The notes: generated from the sequence alone by a model not told the origin. A DNA stretch of 47,067 nucleotides from an uncultured Bacilli bacterium (GCA_947600335.1 CANQGB010000004.1:1-47067); one strand, 5' to 3'; numbered from the stretch's first letter, positions 9,102 through 18,486 are shown. Made by a program: numbers and translations.

Positions 9102-11067
9102 TAATATGAAAAATGCTTTTCCTTATTTAATTCTATTTGCAGTAATCTTATTTGTGTTAACCGTTTTAAATTTTGGTGGCACAATAACACATGAATTAAC
9201 GACAGGAGAACTTTTAGAAGAAATTAATAAAAACAATGTAACCGAAATAACTATCACTCCTAAAAGTACTGATTCTGTTTATTATATTAAAGGTAAATTA
9301 TCTTCATATAAAGACAAAGAGTCATTTACTTCTAGGGTAGTCGAACAAGATTTACAAGAAATAACGGAGTATGCTAAACAAAATAATCTAACTGTTTATG
9401 ATACTAACAAAGACCCCGGTTCTATTTCTATACTTTATATCATTGTTAACTTTTTACCTCTAGTTATCATTTTAGGTGGTTCATATTTCTTATTCACGAA
9501 AATGGCTAGTGGTAATAAAAATTCTATGGATTTTGGTCGCAGCCGAGCTCGCTTATCGCAAGATGGTGGTAATACGAAATTTAGCGATGTTGCCGGATTA
9601 AAAGAAGAAAAAGAAGAAGTATCCGAATTAATTGATTTCTTAAAAAATCCGAAAAAATTCCAAAAACTTGGTGCTAGAATTCCTAAAGGTGTATTATTAG
9701 TTGGGCCTCCTGGAACCGGTAAAACTTTACTTGCTAAAGCCGTAGCTGGTGAAGCCAATGTTCCTTTCTACTATATTAGTGGTTCGGACTTTGTGGAATT
9801 ATTTGTCGGAGTTGGAGCTAGCCGCGTTCGAGATATGTTTAAAGAAGCTAAGAAAAATGCTCCATGCTTAATCTTTATTGATGAAATCGATGCTGTTGGT
9901 CGCCAAAGAGGTGCTGGCCTTGGTGGTGGTCATGATGAACGTGAACAAACTTTAAACCAATTACTTACCGAAATGGATGGTTTTGGAGCTAACGAAGGAA
10001 TCATCATTATCGCAGCCACTAACCGCCCAGATGTTTTAGACCCTGCCTTGTTAAGACCAGGTAGATTCGATAGACAAGTAACCGTTAACTTACCAGATAC
10101 CCGCGAAAGAGAAGAAATTCTTAAAGTTCATGCACGTAATAAAATCTTAGATGAAGCCGTTAAATTAGATAACATCAGTGCTCGTACTCCAGGTTTCAGT
10201 GGTGCCGATTTAGAGAACTTACTTAATGAAGCTGCCCTTTTAGCTGTTCGAAAAAATGAAGAAGCTATAACTATGGATGACATCGATGAAGCAACTGACC
10301 GCGTTTTAATGGGACCGGCTAAAACATCACGCAAAATTACCGAAAAAGAAAAACGCTTAGTAAGTATCCATGAATCTGGCCATGCGGTAATTGGTATCAA
10401 ATTAGAAGATGCCAACGAAGTTCATAAAATTACTATCATTCCTCGTGGAATGGCTGGTGGTTATACCATGATGCTACCAAAAGAAGAAAAAATTGCTATC
10501 ATGACTAAAAAAGAATTATTAGCGACTATTACTGGTTTACTTGGTGGTCGGGCATCTGAAGAACTATTCTTAGGTGAAATAACTACCGGAGCAAGTGATG
10601 ACTTCAAAAAAGCTACTAATATAGCTCGTAGCATGGTAAGTGAATATGGTATGAGTGAACTTGGACCAATGCAATATGAACAAAAAAGCGAAGGCGTATT
10701 CTTAGGTCGAGATTATAACAAAACGAAAAATTATTCTGATAAAGTAGCCTTAGAAATCGACATGGAAGTTCGTAAAATAATCGAAAGTTGCTATGAAAAT
10801 GCTAAAGAAATTTTAACAAAAAATAAAGATTTAGTAATGCTTCTAAGTGATGCTTTAATGGAAAAAGAAACTTTAACCAAAGAAGAAATCGAAAGCTTAG
10901 TTACAACTGGTAAAATTGCTGACAATTTAGAACCTTTAAAAGAAAGCGAATCATCTTTACTAAAATTAAGAGAAATCGCGAAAGCTAAAAAAATTAAAGG
11001 TTACACTAAAATGACTAAAGAAGAACTAGAAGAAGCTATCGAAAATGAAGAAGACAATATAGAATAA
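9088..11067 (+). CDS. ftsH: ATP-dependent zinc metalloprotease FtsH
   Basis: FtsH is a membrane-anchored AAA+ protease that removes misassembled membrane and unstable cytosolic proteins. An N-terminal membrane segment lies near residues 10-30 and a second ([20 protein letters not shown]) near 115-135, with a short extracytoplasmic domain between. The AAA module has Walker A GPPGTGKT near residue 207, Walker [12 protein letters not shown], the pore motif [10 protein letters not shown], and the SRH with [20 protein letters not shown]. The zinc site is HESGH near residue 428. At 659 residues it is full length, with an acidic, lysine-rich C-terminus. It overlaps tilS by 14 bases; the hprT gene often found between the two is absent. 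Confidence 0.98.
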   Translation: MKKNNNMKNAFPYLILFAVILFVLTVLNFGGTITHELTTGELLEEINKNNVTEITITPKSTDSVYYIKGKLSSYKDKESFTSRVVEQDLQEITEYAKQNNLTVYDTNKDPGSISILYIIVNFLPLVIILGGSYFLFTKMASGNKNSMDFGRSRARLSQDGGNTKFSDVAGLKEEKEEVSELIDFLKNPKKFQKLGARIPKGVLLVGPPGTGKTLLAKAVAGEANVPFYYISGSDFVELFVGVGASRVRDMFKEAKKNAPCLIFIDEIDAVGRQRGAGLGGGHDEREQTLNQLLTEMDGFGANEGIIIIAATNRPDVLDPALLRPGRFDRQVTVNLPDTREREEILKVHARNKILDEAVKLDNISARTPGFSGADLENLLNEAALLAVRKNEEAITMDDIDEATDRVLMGPAKTSRKITEKEKRLVSIHESGHAVIGIKLEDANEVHKITIIPRGMAGGYTMMLPKEEKIAIMTKKELLATITGLLGGRASEELFLGEITTGASDDFKKATNIARSMVSEYGMSELGPMQYEQKSEGVFLGRDYNKTKNYSDKVALEIDMEVRKIIESCYENAKEILTKNKDLVMLLSDALMEKETLTKEEIESLVTTGKIADNLEPLKESESSLLKLREIAKAKKIKGYTKMTKEELEEAIENEEDNIE

Positions 11068-11083
11068 CTATTTTGTCTTTTTT
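11053..11083 (+). terminator. Intrinsic terminator overlapping the ftsH stop
   Basis: GACAATATAG (11053-11062) pairs with CTATTTTGTC (11068-11077) with one mismatch, followed by six T residues. The stop codon lies in the loop. Confidence 0.7.
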
Positions 11084-11093
11084 AATTTAATGC

Positions 11094-11099
11094 TATAAT
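11094..11099 (+). promoter_or_regulatory. -10 element of trpS promoter
   Basis: TATAAT follows the ftsH terminator and lies 24 bases before the trpS start. A -35-like TTTTGT (11071-11076, 17-base spacer) lies inside the terminator arm. Confidence 0.55.
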
Positions 11100-11123
11100 T
11101 GAAAAGTGAAAGAAGGAATCTTT

Positions 11124-12221
11124 ATGAAAAATATAATTTTAACTGGCGATAGACCAACTGGTCGCCTTCACTTAGGTCATTATGTCGGTTCATTAAAAGA
11201 AAGAGTTAAAATGCAAAACGAAGATGATTACGAATCTCTATTTGTCATGATAGCTGATACGCAAGCCTTAACTGATAACTATGGCAATCCCCAAAAAGTA
11301 AGAGATAATGTAATTGAAGTTATGCTAGATTACCTATCTGTTGGCCTAGAACCTGACAAAACGACTTTTTTTATTCAATCGGCTGTTAATGCTCTACCGG
11401 AACTTACCACTTATTATATGAATTTAGTTACTTTACCTAGAGTCCTTAGAAATCCGACAGTTAAAAGTGAAATCAAAGCTCGCGGATTTGATGAAGAAAA
11501 AGAAGGTATTCCCGTTGGTTTTGCTACTTATCCCATAAGTCAAGCCTCTGATATTACTGCTTTTAAAGCTAATCTTGTACCCGTAGGTGATGACCAATTA
11601 CCGATGATTGAACAAGCTAAAGAAATAGTTAAATCTTTTAATACTACTTATCAAGAAGTTCTTGTAACTCCCAAAGCGGTTATCCCTGAAGAAAAAGTCT
11701 GTTCTCGTCTTCCTGGAATTGATGGTAACGCTAAAATGAGTAAATCTTTGGGTAACTGCATATATTTAGCTGATGATACCGAAACAGTTAAGAAAAAAAT
11801 TAAATCGATGTACACTGACCCCTTACATATCAACATTACTGACCCCGGTCATATTGAAGGCAATACCGTATTTACCTACTTAGATGTATTTTGTAAAGAT
11901 GAGCACTTCGCCAAATATCTTCCCGAATATCACAACCTTGAAGAGTTAAAGAACCACTATCAAAAAGGTGGCCTAGGTGATGTTAAAATTAAAAATTTCC
12001 TTTTTGCTATAATTGAAGAACTATTAACTCCTTTTCGCGAAAAACGCGCCTTCTATGAACAACATTTAGATGAGGTTCTAGAAATCTTAAAAGAAGGTAG
12101 TGCTAAAGCTAATCAAGTAGCCAATCAAACTTTATTAGAAGTCAAAGAAGCCATGGGCATAACTTATTTTGATGATAAAAACTTTTTAATAGAACAAAAT
12201 AACAAATATACAAAAATTTAA
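11124..12221 (+). CDS. trpS: Tryptophanyl-tRNA synthetase
   Basis: TrpRS charges tRNA-Trp. The N-terminus reads ILTGDRPTGRLHLGHYVGSL, with the class I signature as HLGH, and the KMSKS motif is AKMSKSLGNCI near residue 200. VGDDQLPMIEQAKEI is the conserved family segment. I start at ATG 11124, after AGAAGGAA, not at the upstream in-frame GTG 11106, giving 365 residues. It has its own promoter and no T-box, unlike metG. The product is of the form that is longer than the roughly 330-residue Bacillus TrpRS, with insertions of the kind seen in some Firmicutes. Confidence 0.96.
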   Translation: MKNIILTGDRPTGRLHLGHYVGSLKERVKMQNEDDYESLFVMIADTQALTDNYGNPQKVRDNVIEVMLDYLSVGLEPDKTTFFIQSAVNALPELTTYYMNLVTLPRVLRNPTVKSEIKARGFDEEKEGIPVGFATYPISQASDITAFKANLVPVGDDQLPMIEQAKEIVKSFNTTYQEVLVTPKAVIPEEKVCSRLPGIDGNAKMSKSLGNCIYLADDTETVKKKIKSMYTDPLHINITDPGHIEGNTVFTYLDVFCKDEHFAKYLPEYHNLEELKNHYQKGGLGDVKIKNFLFAIIEELLTPFREKRAFYEQHLDEVLEILKEGSAKANQVANQTLLEVKEAMGITYFDDKNFLIEQNNKYTKI

Positions 12222-12250
12222 AATCTGTACCAAAAACCATGCAAATTTTG

Positions 12251-12292
12251 AAAATCTGCTTAGCAAATTTTAAAAAAGTTAAGCAGAATTTT
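12251..12292 (+). terminator. Terminator downstream of trpS
   Basis: CTGCTTA (12256-12262) pairs with TAAGCAG (12280-12286). The flanking AAAAT and ATTTT extend the stem with a bulge, and a T-rich tract follows. The loop is large, about 17 bases. Confidence 0.55.
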
Positions 12293-12378
12293 TAATTTTT
12301 GGGCTCAAAAATGCCAAATTTGCGATTTGCGTTAATCTTCCTAAAATGCTATTCTTTTTCCCAGAAAGGAAGAAAAAC

Positions 12379-12855
12379 ATGAAAAATTTAATAACCAAAG
12401 AAAAATTTTTAGACATATTTAAGAATAGCAATTATCGCCGAAAACTAGATACGGCGGTTACTGAATTTTTTGGCCTAGAAGTCAAAGAAAGCGATCCAGC
12501 ATCGTTTAATGACCAAACCGATAAGATTTTAACTATCAATGTTTTATATGAATGCTCTTTACTATTTAAAATTAAACTAAAAGATGTTCATAAAATATTT
12601 ACCACCTCTAAAAACTTTTATTTAAACTTAACCTGTCTTAAGAAAAATAGACCTTTTGAACTAATAATGCCTGGCTTTTGGAATATATATTGCCAATATA
12701 AAACCAAAAACATATCAACCGAAAAAAAGTTAGTTCTTGTTGGATACTTATTTACCACAAAAAATATTTCAGATTTAAAAAAAATTTTAACTAATTTAAA
12801 CTTTAATAATAATGAAATAAATGATATTATAGATATAGTCACAATGAAGAAATAA
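12379..12855 (+). CDS. Hypothetical protein, 158 aa
   Basis: I do not recognise this protein. The start at ATG 12379 follows AGAAAGGAAG; an earlier in-frame ATG at 12346 lies before that binding site. The product is lysine- and asparagine-rich, has no signal peptide or membrane segment, and ends in an amphipathic stretch of repeated ND/NN residues. It contains an FFGLEVKESDPASFND segment near residue 25 and an aromatic GFWNIYCQYK segment near residue 107. It sits between trpS and parA in the same direction, after the trpS terminator. Its AT-rich composition resembles the neighbours, so it looks like a lineage-specific resident gene rather than a recent arrival. Confidence 0.7.
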   Translation: MKNLITKEKFLDIFKNSNYRRKLDTAVTEFFGLEVKESDPASFNDQTDKILTINVLYECSLLFKIKLKDVHKIFTTSKNFYLNLTCLKKNRPFELIMPGFWNIYCQYKTKNISTEKKLVLVGYLFTTKNISDLKKILTNLNFNNNEINDIIDIVTMKK

Positions 12856-12929
12856 TAGTTTTTTATAAAGACAAATATTTAGGAATGTGTTAAAATTGTT
12901 TTATGACTGAATATAATAAAGGTGGTATT

Positions 12930-13715
12930 ATGGCAAAAGTTATTTCATTAGTTAATCAAAAAGGTGGAGTTGGAAAAACAACAACTAGCATAAATTTAGC
13001 CGCGGCATTAGGACAAGAGGGTAAAAAAACTCTACTTATTGACTTAGATTCTCAAGGTAATGCCTCTAATGGGCTAGGTCTAAGTACTAATGATTTTGAA
13101 TTTGATATTTATGATGTCATAACTGGGGCTTGTGAGATTAAAAAAGCTATTATAAAAACTAAATTCAAAAACTTATCGATTATTCCATCAACAATTAATT
13201 TAGCTGGTGTGGATGTTGAATTTGTTAAAAAAATGCTAACTGATTCCTCTTTTCATCAAAATGAACAACTACGCCTAAAAATAGAAGAAATTCGAGATAA
13301 CTATGATTATATAATAATCGATTGCCAACCATCTTTAGGCATATCTACTATGAATGCTTTAGTAGCTAGTGATTCTGTAATAATTCCTGTTCAATGTGAG
13401 TATTATGCTCTTGAAGGTATAGCTCAACTTTTAAATTCTATTATTTTAGTTCAATCTAAAATGAATCCGGATTTAAGAATTGAAGGGGTTTTATTAACTA
13501 TGCTAGATGGCCGGACCAATATTGGTTTAGAAGTTATTGAACAAGTTCGTCAATATTTTAAAAACAAAGTATTTAACACTATTATTCCGCGACTTGTTAG
13601 ACTTGTTGAAGCTCCAAGTCATGGTAAACCTATCAATGCTTATGACCCAACTAGCCGTGCCACTCTTGCCTATGAAAATTTAGCAAAGGAAGTGATTAGC
13701 CGTAATGGAAACTAA
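12930..13715 (+). CDS. parA: Chromosome partitioning ATPase ParA/Soj
   Basis: ParA/Soj works with ParB and DnaA in origin segregation and control of initiation. The deviant Walker A motif KGGVGKTTT begins at residue 11, followed by LLIDLDSQGNAS (A') and DYIIIDCQPSLG (Walker B). The C-terminal NTIIPRLVRLVEAPSHGKPI is typical of Soj. ATG 12930 directly follows AAAGGTGG; the in-frame ATG at 12903 precedes that binding site and is less likely. The product is 261 residues. It overlaps parB by 11 bases, the usual operon arrangement near the chromosome origin. Confidence 0.97.
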   Translation: MAKVISLVNQKGGVGKTTTSINLAAALGQEGKKTLLIDLDSQGNASNGLGLSTNDFEFDIYDVITGACEIKKAIIKTKFKNLSIIPSTINLAGVDVEFVKKMLTDSSFHQNEQLRLKIEEIRDNYDYIIIDCQPSLGISTMNALVASDSVIIPVQCEYYALEGIAQLLNSIILVQSKMNPDLRIEGVLLTMLDGRTNIGLEVIEQVRQYFKNKVFNTIIPRLVRLVEAPSHGKPINAYDPTSRATLAYENLAKEVISRNGN

Positions 13716-14595
13716 AAGAAAAGCTTTAGGAAAAGGTCTAGAACAATTATTCTCAAATGAAGTAATTAACTTTGATAGTTTTGAAAATGATTTAATATCT
13801 TCAGCTAAAAGTAATGATATCGTGGAAATTCCTTTAACCGAAATTCGTTCTAACCCATATCAACCGCGGAAAACATTTGATGAAGATACTTTAAAAGAAT
13901 TAGCCGAAAACATTAAACAATATGGAATAGTTCAACCAGTAATTGTCAAAAAAAGTATTAAAGGATACGAACTTATTGCCGGTGAACGAAGAACCAAAGC
14001 TGCCCGATTAGCCAATTTAGAAACTATCCCCGCAATTATAAAAGATTATAATGACCAAGAAATGATGGAAATTGCTTTAATCGAAAATATTCAACGGGAA
14101 GATTTAAATCCTATCGATGAAGCTGCTGCTTATGAAAATATAATCAATTTAAGTGGCATGACACAAGAAGAATTTGCCCAAAAATTTGGTAAAAGTCGTA
14201 GTCATGTTACCAATATGCTTGGCTTGCTAACTTTACCTAATGCTACCAAAAAATTAGTTGCCCAAAATAAATTAAGTATGGGTCATGCCCGGGCTTTAAG
14301 TAAACTAGATGATGAAATGGTTATCAACAATTTAGCCGACAAAGTAATCAATGAAAATTTAAGTGTTCGGGAACTCGAAAATTTAATATCTCTAGAAAAC
14401 TTACCTAAAAAAAATAAAGTTAATCGTAAAGATGTAGAACGAAATATCCATTATGTCATATATGAAAAAATAATGCGTGAACGTTTAGGCACTAAAGTAA
14501 AAATCAAAAACAATAAACTAGAAATACCTTTTGACCGTGAAAAAGATTTAGAACGAATTTTAGAAATTTTAGGAATTGAAATAACAGGTGACTAG
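13705..14595 (+). CDS. parB: Chromosome partitioning protein ParB/Spo0J
   Basis: ParB binds parS near the origin and spreads as a CTP-dependent clamp. The N-terminus MxTKRKALGKGLEQLF is the ParA-contacting segment. The ParB/sulfiredoxin-like CTPase domain follows, with NPYQPRKTFDEDTLKELAENI, VQPVIV, AGERRTKAARLA and ENIQREDLNPIDEA. Next come the helix-turn-helix segment FGKSRSHVTNMLGLL and a C-terminal dimer domain to residue 296. No parS-like palindrome (TGTTTCACGTGAAACA type) was seen in the window by eye. The stop abuts the start of the next gene. Confidence 0.97.
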   Translation: METKRKALGKGLEQLFSNEVINFDSFENDLISSAKSNDIVEIPLTEIRSNPYQPRKTFDEDTLKELAENIKQYGIVQPVIVKKSIKGYELIAGERRTKAARLANLETIPAIIKDYNDQEMMEIALIENIQREDLNPIDEAAAYENIINLSGMTQEEFAQKFGKSRSHVTNMLGLLTLPNATKKLVAQNKLSMGHARALSKLDDEMVINNLADKVINENLSVRELENLISLENLPKKNKVNRKDVERNIHYVIYEKIMRERLGTKVKIKNNKLEIPFDREKDLERILEILGIEITGD

Positions 14596-15411
14596 ATGAA
14601 CTTAACAGAAAAAATAATCGCCTTTTTAACTAAAAAACAAGTTTACGGTCTAGCTATAATTGCCATTAGTGCATACGTTATATATCGAATTGGTAAATAC
14701 ATAATTAATAAAATCATCATCTCTAGTAAAGATAACTATGAACGCAAAAAAAGAATTACCATAGTCAATTTATTATCTAATATCTTTAAATATGCGATTT
14801 ATATCTTTGTTATCTTACTTGTTCTTGATTTATATGGTGTTGATACGCGGGCTTTAATTACCAGTTTAGGCGTAGTTGGCGCTGTTTTAGGTTTGGCTCT
14901 TCAAGATACTATAAAAGATTTCATTAGTGGAATAACGATAATCTTAGACAACTATTATGTAGTTGGTGACATTGTCAATTACAATGGCTTTCTAGGCCAA
15001 GTTATCGATATGGGTTTAAAAGTTACTAAAATCAAACAATTCAATGGTGAAGTCTTAACCGTTGCTAATCGTAAAATTGATGAAATCATAAATATTAGTC
15101 AAAAAAATGCGCATGTCTTCATTGATATTCCTGTAGCTTACGAATTAAAAACAAAAAAAGTTGAACAAGCTTTAAATACTGTCATCGACCAAGCCAAAAA
15201 AATTGCTGGTGTTAAAGAAGAATCCAAATACTTAGGCATTTCTGATTTTGAAGACAGTTCCATAAAATATACCATTGTTATAATATGCAATCAAGATAAT
15301 CAATGGCAACTAAGAAGAGAAGTATTAAAAATTATTAAAGAAACATTTGAAGACCAAAACATTAAAATACCTTATCAACAAATCGAGGTGCATCAAAATG
15401 AAAGAATATAA
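14596..15411 (+). CDS. Small-conductance mechanosensitive channel, MscS family
   Basis: MscS channels open under membrane tension and release osmolytes on hypo-osmotic shock. The protein has hydrophobic segments near residues 13-35 and 60-85, and the pore helix near 90-115 with the small-residue pattern LGVVGAVLGLALQDTIKDFISG. The beta domain follows (YVVGDIV, GxVxDMGLKVTKI), then a mixed C-terminal domain to residue 271. It starts with no gap after the parB TAG, behind AGGTGAC, so it is part of the par operon; an MscS-type gene beside the par genes and yyzM is common in Bacillota. The last 14 bases overlap the DUF951 gene. Confidence 0.93.
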   Translation: MNLTEKIIAFLTKKQVYGLAIIAISAYVIYRIGKYIINKIIISSKDNYERKKRITIVNLLSNIFKYAIYIFVILLVLDLYGVDTRALITSLGVVGAVLGLALQDTIKDFISGITIILDNYYVVGDIVNYNGFLGQVIDMGLKVTKIKQFNGEVLTVANRKIDEIINISQKNAHVFIDIPVAYELKTKKVEQALNTVIDQAKKIAGVKEESKYLGISDFEDSSIKYTIVIICNQDNQWQLRREVLKIIKETFEDQNIKIPYQQIEVHQNERI

Positions 15412-15595
15412 ACTAAATGACTGTGTCATCATGAAAAAACCTCATGCTTGTAAAACAAATGAATGGATAATAACTCGTCTTGGTGTCGATATCAAAATAA
15501 AATGCAAACATTGTGGCCGCGAAATTATGATGGACCGCTTAGAATTTGAACATAAACTAAAAAAAATCATAGGTGATACAAATGAAAATAAGTAA
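15398..15595 (+). CDS. DUF951 (YyzM-like) small zinc-finger protein
   Basis: The product is 65 residues and matches DUF951: an N-terminal YKLNDCVIMKKPHACKTNEW, then GVDIKIKCKHCGREIMMDR with a CxxC that, together with the upstream C and H, could bind zinc. The family's role is unknown, but it is often found near ychF and rpsF in Bacilli. The start chosen is ATG 15398, seven bases after GAGGTG, inside the end of mscS; an earlier in-frame start in mscS has no binding site. It overlaps the next gene by 14 bases, so translation is probably coupled. Confidence 0.9.
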   Translation: MKEYKLNDCVIMKKPHACKTNEWIITRLGVDIKIKCKHCGREIMMDRLEFEHKLKKIIGDTNENK

Positions 15596-17126
15596 AATCA
15601 AAGAAAAAATTACCCTTCATCCTATCATGAGTATTTTAATAATGATTACTTTTACCATTGTTCTAAGTGGTATATTATCTTTATTTAGATTTCAAGCTAC
15701 AACTAAGACTATTAGTCCCACAAGTTTTGAATACAACACTTCTATAATCGAAGTAAATTCTCTATTTAGTTTTAGTGGTTTAAAATACATATTTACTAGT
15801 ACAGTTTCTAATTTTATCGCTTTTGCCCCTTTAAGTAGTTTATTAATTATTTTAATCGGGGTTGGAATTATGGAAAAAAGTGGATTCTTAAAAACTGCTT
15901 GTACCATTCTTACGAAAAATGCCAAGAAAATTAACGTAACTTATTTCTTAGTTTTAATGAGTATCATTATTGGTTTTATTGGTGATTTATCTTATGCTTT
16001 TATCATCCCATTAAGTGCCTTGCTATTTAAATATGGTAAACGTAATCCAGCATTAGGAATAATTGCTTCTTTTGCTGGCTTAACCTGTGGTAATGCTCTA
16101 AACATCATATTTTCTAGTACCGATTCCTCTTTATTATCTTTAACTACTCTTGCTGCTAATATGGAATTAGGTAATCATGCTTTAACGACTTTAGGTTTTA
16201 TATTTATTGAACTTTTAAGTATAATTCTTCTTTCCTTTATCATTACGTTAATCACTGAAAGATATTTAGTATACAAATTAGATAAATATGAAATACCTAA
16301 AACTGATATTGAAGAAGAAATAGCCATTGGTAAAAATGAAAAAAAAGGTTTAAAATATGCCATCATCGCTGGAACTATCTATTTTCTTTTCTTTCTTTAT
16401 TGTATAATTCCTGGCCTTCCTTTATCTGGTAAATTATTAGACCAAAGTCAAACTTTCTTTATTGATAAACTATTTAGTTATAATTCTTTTTTTACTACTG
16501 GCTTTGTGTTTGTAATTACGATGTTTTTTGTCATATTAGGTTTATTTTATGGCTTAGGGGCTAAAACTATTAAAAACAACAAAGAATTTTGTGAAGATTT
16601 AGGTCATTCTTTAGATGGTATTGGTCAAACTGTTATTTTAATCTTCTTTGCTTCCATTTTAATCAATGTCTTTAAATATACCCAAATTGGTAATGTAATA
16701 GTTGGCCTTTTTGCCGAACTAATAGAAAATACTACTTTTACAGGTATTCCTTTAATAATTTTACTATTTGTAATTTCTTTGATATCTACTTTAGTTTTAC
16801 CATCATCAATCAACAAATGGGCTATCTTATCGGGAGTAACTATTCCTATATTTATTAGAGCTGGGATGTCGCCAGAATTTTCCCAAATCATCTTCCGGTT
16901 TGGTGAAACTGTTACGATGGGTTTAACTCCTTTAATGGCTTATTACATAATTTATCTGGCTTATTTAGAAAAGTACAATCAAAATAAAAAGCCTATTAAT
17001 ATCATCAAATCTATTAGATATCAAATGCCTTATGCATTATTAACTGCTATCCTTTTATTGACAATTTTAATAGTTTGGTTTATAGTAGGTCTTCCAATAG
17101 GAGTAGGAATATATCCAACATTATAA
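15582..17126 (+). CDS. AbgT family transporter
   Basis: This is a 514-residue polytopic membrane protein with about 11-13 hydrophobic segments. The AbgT pattern is visible: HPIMSILIMITFTIVLSGI at the N-terminus, then FIAFAPLSSLLIILIGVGIMEKSG near residue 85, GDLSYAFIIPLSALLF near 140, FAGLTCGNALN near 165, and a C-terminal LPSSINKWAILSG with an MSPE.....FR.GE segment. AbgT members carry p-aminobenzoyl-glutamate or export sulfonamide-like compounds; the substrate here is unknown. The start at ATG 15582 follows AGGTGATAC and overlaps DUF951. It is unusual cargo between the par genes and ychF. Confidence 0.85.
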   Translation: MKISKIKEKITLHPIMSILIMITFTIVLSGILSLFRFQATTKTISPTSFEYNTSIIEVNSLFSFSGLKYIFTSTVSNFIAFAPLSSLLIILIGVGIMEKSGFLKTACTILTKNAKKINVTYFLVLMSIIIGFIGDLSYAFIIPLSALLFKYGKRNPALGIIASFAGLTCGNALNIIFSSTDSSLLSLTTLAANMELGNHALTTLGFIFIELLSIILLSFIITLITERYLVYKLDKYEIPKTDIEEEIAIGKNEKKGLKYAIIAGTIYFLFFLYCIIPGLPLSGKLLDQSQTFFIDKLFSYNSFFTTGFVFVITMFFVILGLFYGLGAKTIKNNKEFCEDLGHSLDGIGQTVILIFFASILINVFKYTQIGNVIVGLFAELIENTTFTGIPLIILLFVISLISTLVLPSSINKWAILSGVTIPIFIRAGMSPEFSQIIFRFGETVTMGLTPLMAYYIIYLAYLEKYNQNKKPINIIKSIRYQMPYALLTAILLLTILIVWFIVGLPIGVGIYPTL

Positions 17127-17142
17127 ACGAGGTGAAAATAAC

Positions 17143-18243
17143 ATGTCTTTAACTGCTGGAATAATTGGTTTACCTAATGTAGGTAAATCAACTTTATTTA
17201 ATGCGATAACTAAAAAAAATATTTTAGCGGCTAATTATCCCTTTGCTACGATTGACCCAAATGTCGGAGTCGTAACTGTTCCTGATAAACGCTTAGAATT
17301 TTTAGAAGAACTATACCTACCCAATAATACGGTTCCCACCACTTTTGAATTTACTGACATTGCTGGTTTAGTAAAAGGGGCTTCTAAAGGCGAGGGCTTA
17401 GGTAATAAATTTTTATCACATATTCGGGAAGTAGATGCGATAGTTGAAGTTGTTCGGTGTTTTAAAGATGACAATATTATTCATGTCGAGGGCCAAGTAG
17501 ACCCCGTTCGTGATATCGAAATCATAAACATTGAACTAATTTTAGCTGATTTAGAAATCATCGAAAATCGCCTTAATAAAATAATCAAAAAAGCTGAAAC
17601 CACTAAAGATAAAGAAGCTTTACTAGAAGTCGAAGCCTTAAAAAAAGCTCAAAGTTCCCTTTTAGACAACAAACCTCTAAGATTATGTGAATTTACGGAA
17701 GAAGAAAAAGAAATATTAAAACCATTTAATTTTATTACGCTAAAACCATTAATTTACGTAGCTAATATTTTAGAAAATGATATAGCTTTAGGTAAAAACG
17801 AATATACGGAAAAAGTTAGCGAATATGCTGCTCAAGAACAAGCCGGAGTTATAACCATGTGTGCTAAAATAGAAAGTGAATTAGCTGAATTAGAAGAATC
17901 TGAAAAAAAATTATTCTTAGAAGAACTAGGTGTTTCTAGTACTGGTTTAGAAAAACTAATCTTTGCTACTTATAATCTTCTAGGTTTAGAAACTTTCTTT
18001 ACGGTCGGCAAAGATGAAGTCAAAGCTTGGACCTTTAAAAAAGGCACTAATGCCAAAGAATGTGCTGGTTTAATTCACAGTGATATTAAACGAGGATTTA
18101 TCAAAGCTGAAATTACTAAATTTAATGATTTAGCCGAATTAAAAGATGAAAAGAAAGTCCAAGAAATGGGTAAATTGCATTTAGAAGGCAAAGATTACAT
18201 TATGCAAGATGGCGATATAGTATATTTTAGATTTAATGTATAA
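17143..18243 (+). CDS. ychF: Redox-regulated ATPase YchF (OLA1/EngD)
   Basis: YchF is a ribosome-associated P-loop ATPase of the Obg family. Residue 6 onward reads GIIGLPNVGKSTLFNAIT (G1), then NYPFATIDPNVGVV (G2), DIAGLVKGASKGEGLGNKFLSHIRE (G3 region), a coiled-coil insertion near 120-200, and a C-terminal TGS domain from about residue 280 (TFFTVGKDEVKAWTFKKGTNA ... DIVYFRFNV). At 366 residues it is full length. ACGAGGTG precedes the start. It is the last gene of the par-to-ychF run and is followed by a terminator; in Bacillus rpsF comes next, here it lies about 20 kb away. Confidence 0.97.
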   Translation: MSLTAGIIGLPNVGKSTLFNAITKKNILAANYPFATIDPNVGVVTVPDKRLEFLEELYLPNNTVPTTFEFTDIAGLVKGASKGEGLGNKFLSHIREVDAIVEVVRCFKDDNIIHVEGQVDPVRDIEIINIELILADLEIIENRLNKIIKKAETTKDKEALLEVEALKKAQSSLLDNKPLRLCEFTEEEKEILKPFNFITLKPLIYVANILENDIALGKNEYTEKVSEYAAQEQAGVITMCAKIESELAELEESEKKLFLEELGVSSTGLEKLIFATYNLLGLETFFTVGKDEVKAWTFKKGTNAKECAGLIHSDIKRGFIKAEITKFNDLAELKDEKKVQEMGKLHLEGKDYIMQDGDIVYFRFNV

Positions 18244-18244
18244 T

Positions 18245-18272
18245 AGGGTAGAAAAAACTATCCTTTTTTTAG
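18245..18272 (+). terminator. Terminator after ychF
   Basis: AGGGTAG and CTATCCT form a 7-bp stem with a six-A loop, followed by seven T residues. It begins right behind the stop codon. Confidence 0.8.
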
Positions 18273-18273
18273 T

Positions 18274-18325
18274 CCTTTAACCAAAGTGGGTGCAAAAAGG
18301 TGTGAATGTGCTGTAATTAAAGGAA
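18274..18325 (+). repeat. Inverted repeat TCCTTTAA ... TTAAAGGA
   Basis: Two perfect 8-base arms (18275-18282 and 18318-18325) enclose 35 bases relatively rich in G (CAAAGTGGGTGCAAAAAGG). No T tract follows and no gene fits. It may be a structured leader, a small RNA or a degraded mobile end. Confidence 0.4.
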
Positions 18326-18452
18326 AAAAGAGTTAAAAGAATATATCTATAATGATTAAATATATGATTAGAATAAGTTTAAAAGATTTTGGGTTTAATA
18401 ATATAAAATCTGTTCCATTATATGCAGTATTTTGTATAAATAAAAAACATGA

Positions 18453-18458
18453 TATAAT
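18453..18458 (+). promoter_or_regulatory. -10 element before the Bax inhibitor-like gene
   Basis: TATAAT lies 28 bases before the start codon; TTTGTA (18431-18436) is a possible -35 with a 16-base spacer. Confidence 0.5.
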
Positions 18459-18486
18459 AGACATATAATATAAAAAAGGAGGAAAT

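Noticed and set aside
16895-16920. GGTTTGGTGAAACTG considered as a parS-like site
   Set aside because: Only the half site GTGAAAC matches; the other half is not a palindromic partner.
18353-18469. 38-codon + strand frame between ychF and the Bax inhibitor-like gene
   Set aside because: No ribosome binding site before its start and it runs through the next gene's promoter; likely chance.
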